Shown here: positions 29,139 through 30,929 of the stretch, piece after piece
Layout: every line of letters starts with the position of its first letter
Position numbering within the stretch: position 1 is the first letter of the stretch
Source of the DNA: JBOGED01 sp050743625
Lineage (GTDB): Bacteria; Actinomycetota; Nitriliruptoria; Euzebyales; Egibacteraceae
Assembly: GCA_050743625.1 (NCBI GenBank)
Contig: JBOGED010000439.1
Coordinates: forward strand, 1 to 30,929
Length of the DNA stretch: 30,929 nt
Direction: 5' to 3'
Made by a program: the position numbers and the translations under genes
The notes under the pieces: generated by a model
Seen by the model: only the letters and a program-made list of their open reading frames with translations
What the model was told of the DNA's origin: nothing
Database searches by the model: none

Positions 29139-29870
29139 GTGCTCACGCACGACAGGGTCCTGGGCGCGCTTGGGCGCGTCCGGGACCCGGAGCTCGACGA
29201 GTCGATCACCGATCTCGGGTTTATCCACTCTGTGGAGATCGACGGTGACGCGGTAACGGTCGCGCTCCGGGTCCCTACCTACTACTGCGCGCCAAACTTC
29301 ACCTACATGATGCTGGCCGACGCCAGGGAGGCGCTCGAGGATCTGCCTGACGTTCGTCACGTACGGGTCGCGGTGGTCGACCACCACGCCTCGGAGGAGC
29401 TCAACGCGGTCGCCGGAGCGGGAGGCGGGTTCGCCGCGACGTTCCCAGGAGAAATAGATCCGCGGGAGACCGACGGGGACGATCTTTCCGGCCTCCGCGG
29501 GATCTTCCGCGGGAAGGCGTTCTATGCCAGAACCAATCGGTTGTGCGAGCGGCTCCGTGAGGAGGGCCGCACCCCCCGGGACCTCGCGGAGATGCGCCTT
29601 GCCGATTTGCCCGATTGGCCTGAAACTGATGTGTTTCTCGAGCGACGCAGCGAGCTCGGCCTGGACACCAGCCCCGAGGCGCCGCTCCTCATTGCGATTG
29701 ACGGGAGGGTGATTCCGCCTGAAGAGGCCGAGGCTCACCTTCGCCGCGCCCGCCTGTTCAACTTGAGCCTCGAGAGCAACGGGGAGTATTGCCGCTCATT
29801 GCTGCAGTTCCGTTACGGGCTTGGAAGAGAAGGAGCCGCAAGTGAAAGCAGTACGAGTCCACGAATATGA
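29139..29870 (+). CDS. MIP18/DUF59 iron-sulfur-assembly-like protein with extension
   Basis: 243 aa. Residues 1-100 are a PaaD/MIP18 (DUF59) domain: VLGALGRVRDPELDESITDL, GFIHSVEIDGDAVTVALRVP, and TYYCAPNFTYMMLADAREAL, in which the conserved cysteine sits as usual. The remaining 140 residues (DDLSGLRGIFRGKAFYARTN onwards, RGKAF conserved) are an extension seen in the version associated with diiron monooxygenase clusters. DUF59 proteins help mature Fe-S or diiron proteins. GTG 29139 lies 3 bp after the amidohydrolase stop; its 3' end overlaps the dehydrogenase start by 29 bp, so translation is coupled. Probably matures the metal centre of a monooxygenase or partner. Confidence 0.85.
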   Translation: MLTHDRVLGALGRVRDPELDESITDLGFIHSVEIDGDAVTVALRVPTYYCAPNFTYMMLADAREALEDLPDVRHVRVAVVDHHASEELNAVAGAGGGFAATFPGEIDPRETDGDDLSGLRGIFRGKAFYARTNRLCERLREEGRTPRDLAEMRLADLPDWPETDVFLERRSELGLDTSPEAPLLIAIDGRVIPPEEAEAHLRRARLFNLSLESNGEYCRSLLQFRYGLGREGAASESSTSPRI

Positions 29871-30879
29871 CCCGACGTACACCAAGCGCCCTAGTGTCGA
29901 CGAGGTCCCAGAACCAGAGATAACGGGCCCGCTCGACGTCATCGTCAAGATCGGTGGCGCGGGCCTCTGCCGCACCGACCTTCACATCATGGAGGGTCAG
30001 TGGGCGCCGAAGACCGGCGTACAGCTTCCCTACGTGATCGGCCACGAGAATGCGGGTTGGGTGCACGCAGTCGGCGATGGGGTGCCGAACCTCGCGGTCG
30101 GTGACACGGTCATTTGTCACCCGCTCATGACCTGCGGGCTGTGCCGGCAGTGCAGGGCGGGAGACGACATGCACTGCATACAAGGGGCGTTTCCTGGCAT
30201 CGACCGGGATGGGGGAATGGCCGAGCTGCTCAAGACCAACGCGCGCGCGTGCGTCAAGCTCGACCCCAGCCTCGAGCCAGCCGATGTCGCCGCTCTGGCC
30301 GACGCCGGCCTGACCGCCTACCACGCGGTCAAGAAGGCGTCCGCCTTGCTGTACCCGGGCACGAAGACCGTGATCATGGGTGCTGGTGGCCTCGGCCATA
30401 TCGGGGTCCAGTGCCTGGACGCCATGACGGCAACGACGATCATCGTCGTCGACCGCAACCCCGACGCGTTGAAGCTGACGACCGACTGGGGCGCCGACCA
30501 TACGATCGTCGCCGACGGCAACGAGGTCGCCGCGGTCATGGAACTGACCGACGGTCAGGGCGCCGACGTGGTCATCGACTTCGTCGGGGAGAAGGGCGCC
30601 CAGCAGGCTTCCTGGGAGATGACCCGCCGCGCCGGCAGCCACTTCGTGATCGGCTATGGCGACAACGTCGACGTGCCCACGATCGACATCATCTCGACCG
30701 AGCGGAATGTCGTCGGCAACCTGGTCGGGACGTTCAACGACCTCGCGGAGCTGATGGTGCTCGCCGCCCAGGGCTTGGTCACGTTGAAGACCGCCGTCTA
30801 CCCGCTCGACACCGTGAACGACGCGATCAGCGATCTCGACGCCGGACGCCTCCGCGGTCGGGGCATCCTGGTCCCGTAG
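29842..30879 (+). CDS. Zinc-dependent NAD(P) alcohol dehydrogenase
   Basis: 345 aa, medium-chain dehydrogenase. The catalytic zinc site has Cys43 (GLCRTDLH) and His68-Glu69 (GHENAGWV); the structural zinc site has Cys98, Cys101, Cys104 and Cys112; the Rossmann motif GAGGLG lies at 180-185, with Asp near the end of strand 2 (VVDRNPDA) favouring NAD. In prm clusters the equivalent adh oxidises secondary or primary alcohols formed from propane. GTG 29842 follows AAGGAG; the open frame begins 7 codons earlier at a TTG but with no site. It overlaps the DUF59 gene end and is followed immediately by a strong hairpin, so it is the last gene of the operon. Confidence 0.92.
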   Translation: MKAVRVHEYDPTYTKRPSVDEVPEPEITGPLDVIVKIGGAGLCRTDLHIMEGQWAPKTGVQLPYVIGHENAGWVHAVGDGVPNLAVGDTVICHPLMTCGLCRQCRAGDDMHCIQGAFPGIDRDGGMAELLKTNARACVKLDPSLEPADVAALADAGLTAYHAVKKASALLYPGTKTVIMGAGGLGHIGVQCLDAMTATTIIVVDRNPDALKLTTDWGADHTIVADGNEVAAVMELTDGQGADVVIDFVGEKGAQQASWEMTRRAGSHFVIGYGDNVDVPTIDIISTERNVVGNLVGTFNDLAELMVLAAQGLVTLKTAVYPLDTVNDAISDLDAGRLRGRGILVP

Positions 30880-30891
30880 GCGTGGTGTTGA

Positions 30892-30929
30892 GTGTTGGAT
30901 CGCGGCGATATACCGCCGCGATCCAGCAC
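30892..30929 (+). terminator. 16-bp stem hairpin ending the alcohol dehydrogenase operon
   Basis: GTGTTGGATCGCGGCG (30892-30907) pairs with CGCCGCGATCCAGCAC (30914-30929), with one G-T pair and a 6-nt loop. It begins 12 bp after the stop codon. The window ends here, so a T-run cannot be seen. No groEL gene follows directly. Confidence 0.8.

Overview
The window is high-GC DNA with GTG/TTG starts, strong GGAGG-type ribosome binding sites, a WhiB-family regulator, XRE-DUF5753 and DUF6879 proteins, and a DUF3263/LytR_C pair. Together these point to an actinobacterium, probably a filamentous one. No species call is made.

Layout. (1) 1-4118 looks like the integration end of an AICE-type element running off the left edge: XRE-like regulator, GntR/UTRA regulator, a regulator fused to an excisionase-type domain, and a tyrosine integrase ending 120 bp before an att site. 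(2) 4119-21537 is a second integrated element of about 17.4 kb, bounded by a 45-bp perfect direct repeat that is the 3' part of a tRNA-Thr(TGT) gene. The intact tRNA lies at the right end (21495-21567), beside the element's own integrase. The element carries a frameshifted MobF relaxase/helicase, a VirD4/TraG-like coupling protein, an excisionase-like HTH, a possible AbiJ-like nuclease, an HTH-plus-PP2C gene pair behind a three-copy operator-like repeat, a WhiB/XRE/DUF6879/XRE-DUF5753 regulatory block, and the wreck of a TPR-type NTPase. No VirB4 or FtsK/TraB translocase gene is present, so it looks mobilizable (IME-like) rather than self-transmissible. (3) 21568-24857 is chromosomal: a MazF-type toxin-antitoxin pair, a DUF3263 gene plus a LytR_C gene (the same arrangement as mycobacterial Rv0430-Rv0431), an orphan protein fragment, and a HAD phosphatase. 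(4) 24930-27463 holds a SAM-I riboswitch, a threonine-synthase-family PLP enzyme, a CysO/ThiS-type sulfur carrier ending in GG, and a PspA/IM30 protein. The riboswitch and carrier suggest thiocarboxylate-dependent homocysteine synthesis rather than threonine synthesis. (5) 27464-30929 is a regulatory region followed by a tight operon of amidohydrolase, MIP18/DUF59 protein and zinc alcohol dehydrogenase, closed by a strong hairpin. These are the accessory genes usually found with propane-type soluble diiron monooxygenases (prm/mim), but no monooxygenase gene lies immediately upstream and a terminator-like hairpin closes the downstream side.

How it fits together. The tRNA-Thr locus appears to be an integration hotspot that may hold two stacked elements. 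The second shows decay: a split relaxase, a split small gene and a collapsed NTPase gene. It retains an intact integrase, coupling protein and regulators. The right part is resident metabolism: SAM-regulated sulfur amino acid synthesis, envelope stress, and a possible C3 or secondary-alcohol oxidation module. All function calls rest on reading motifs by eye; no database search was run.
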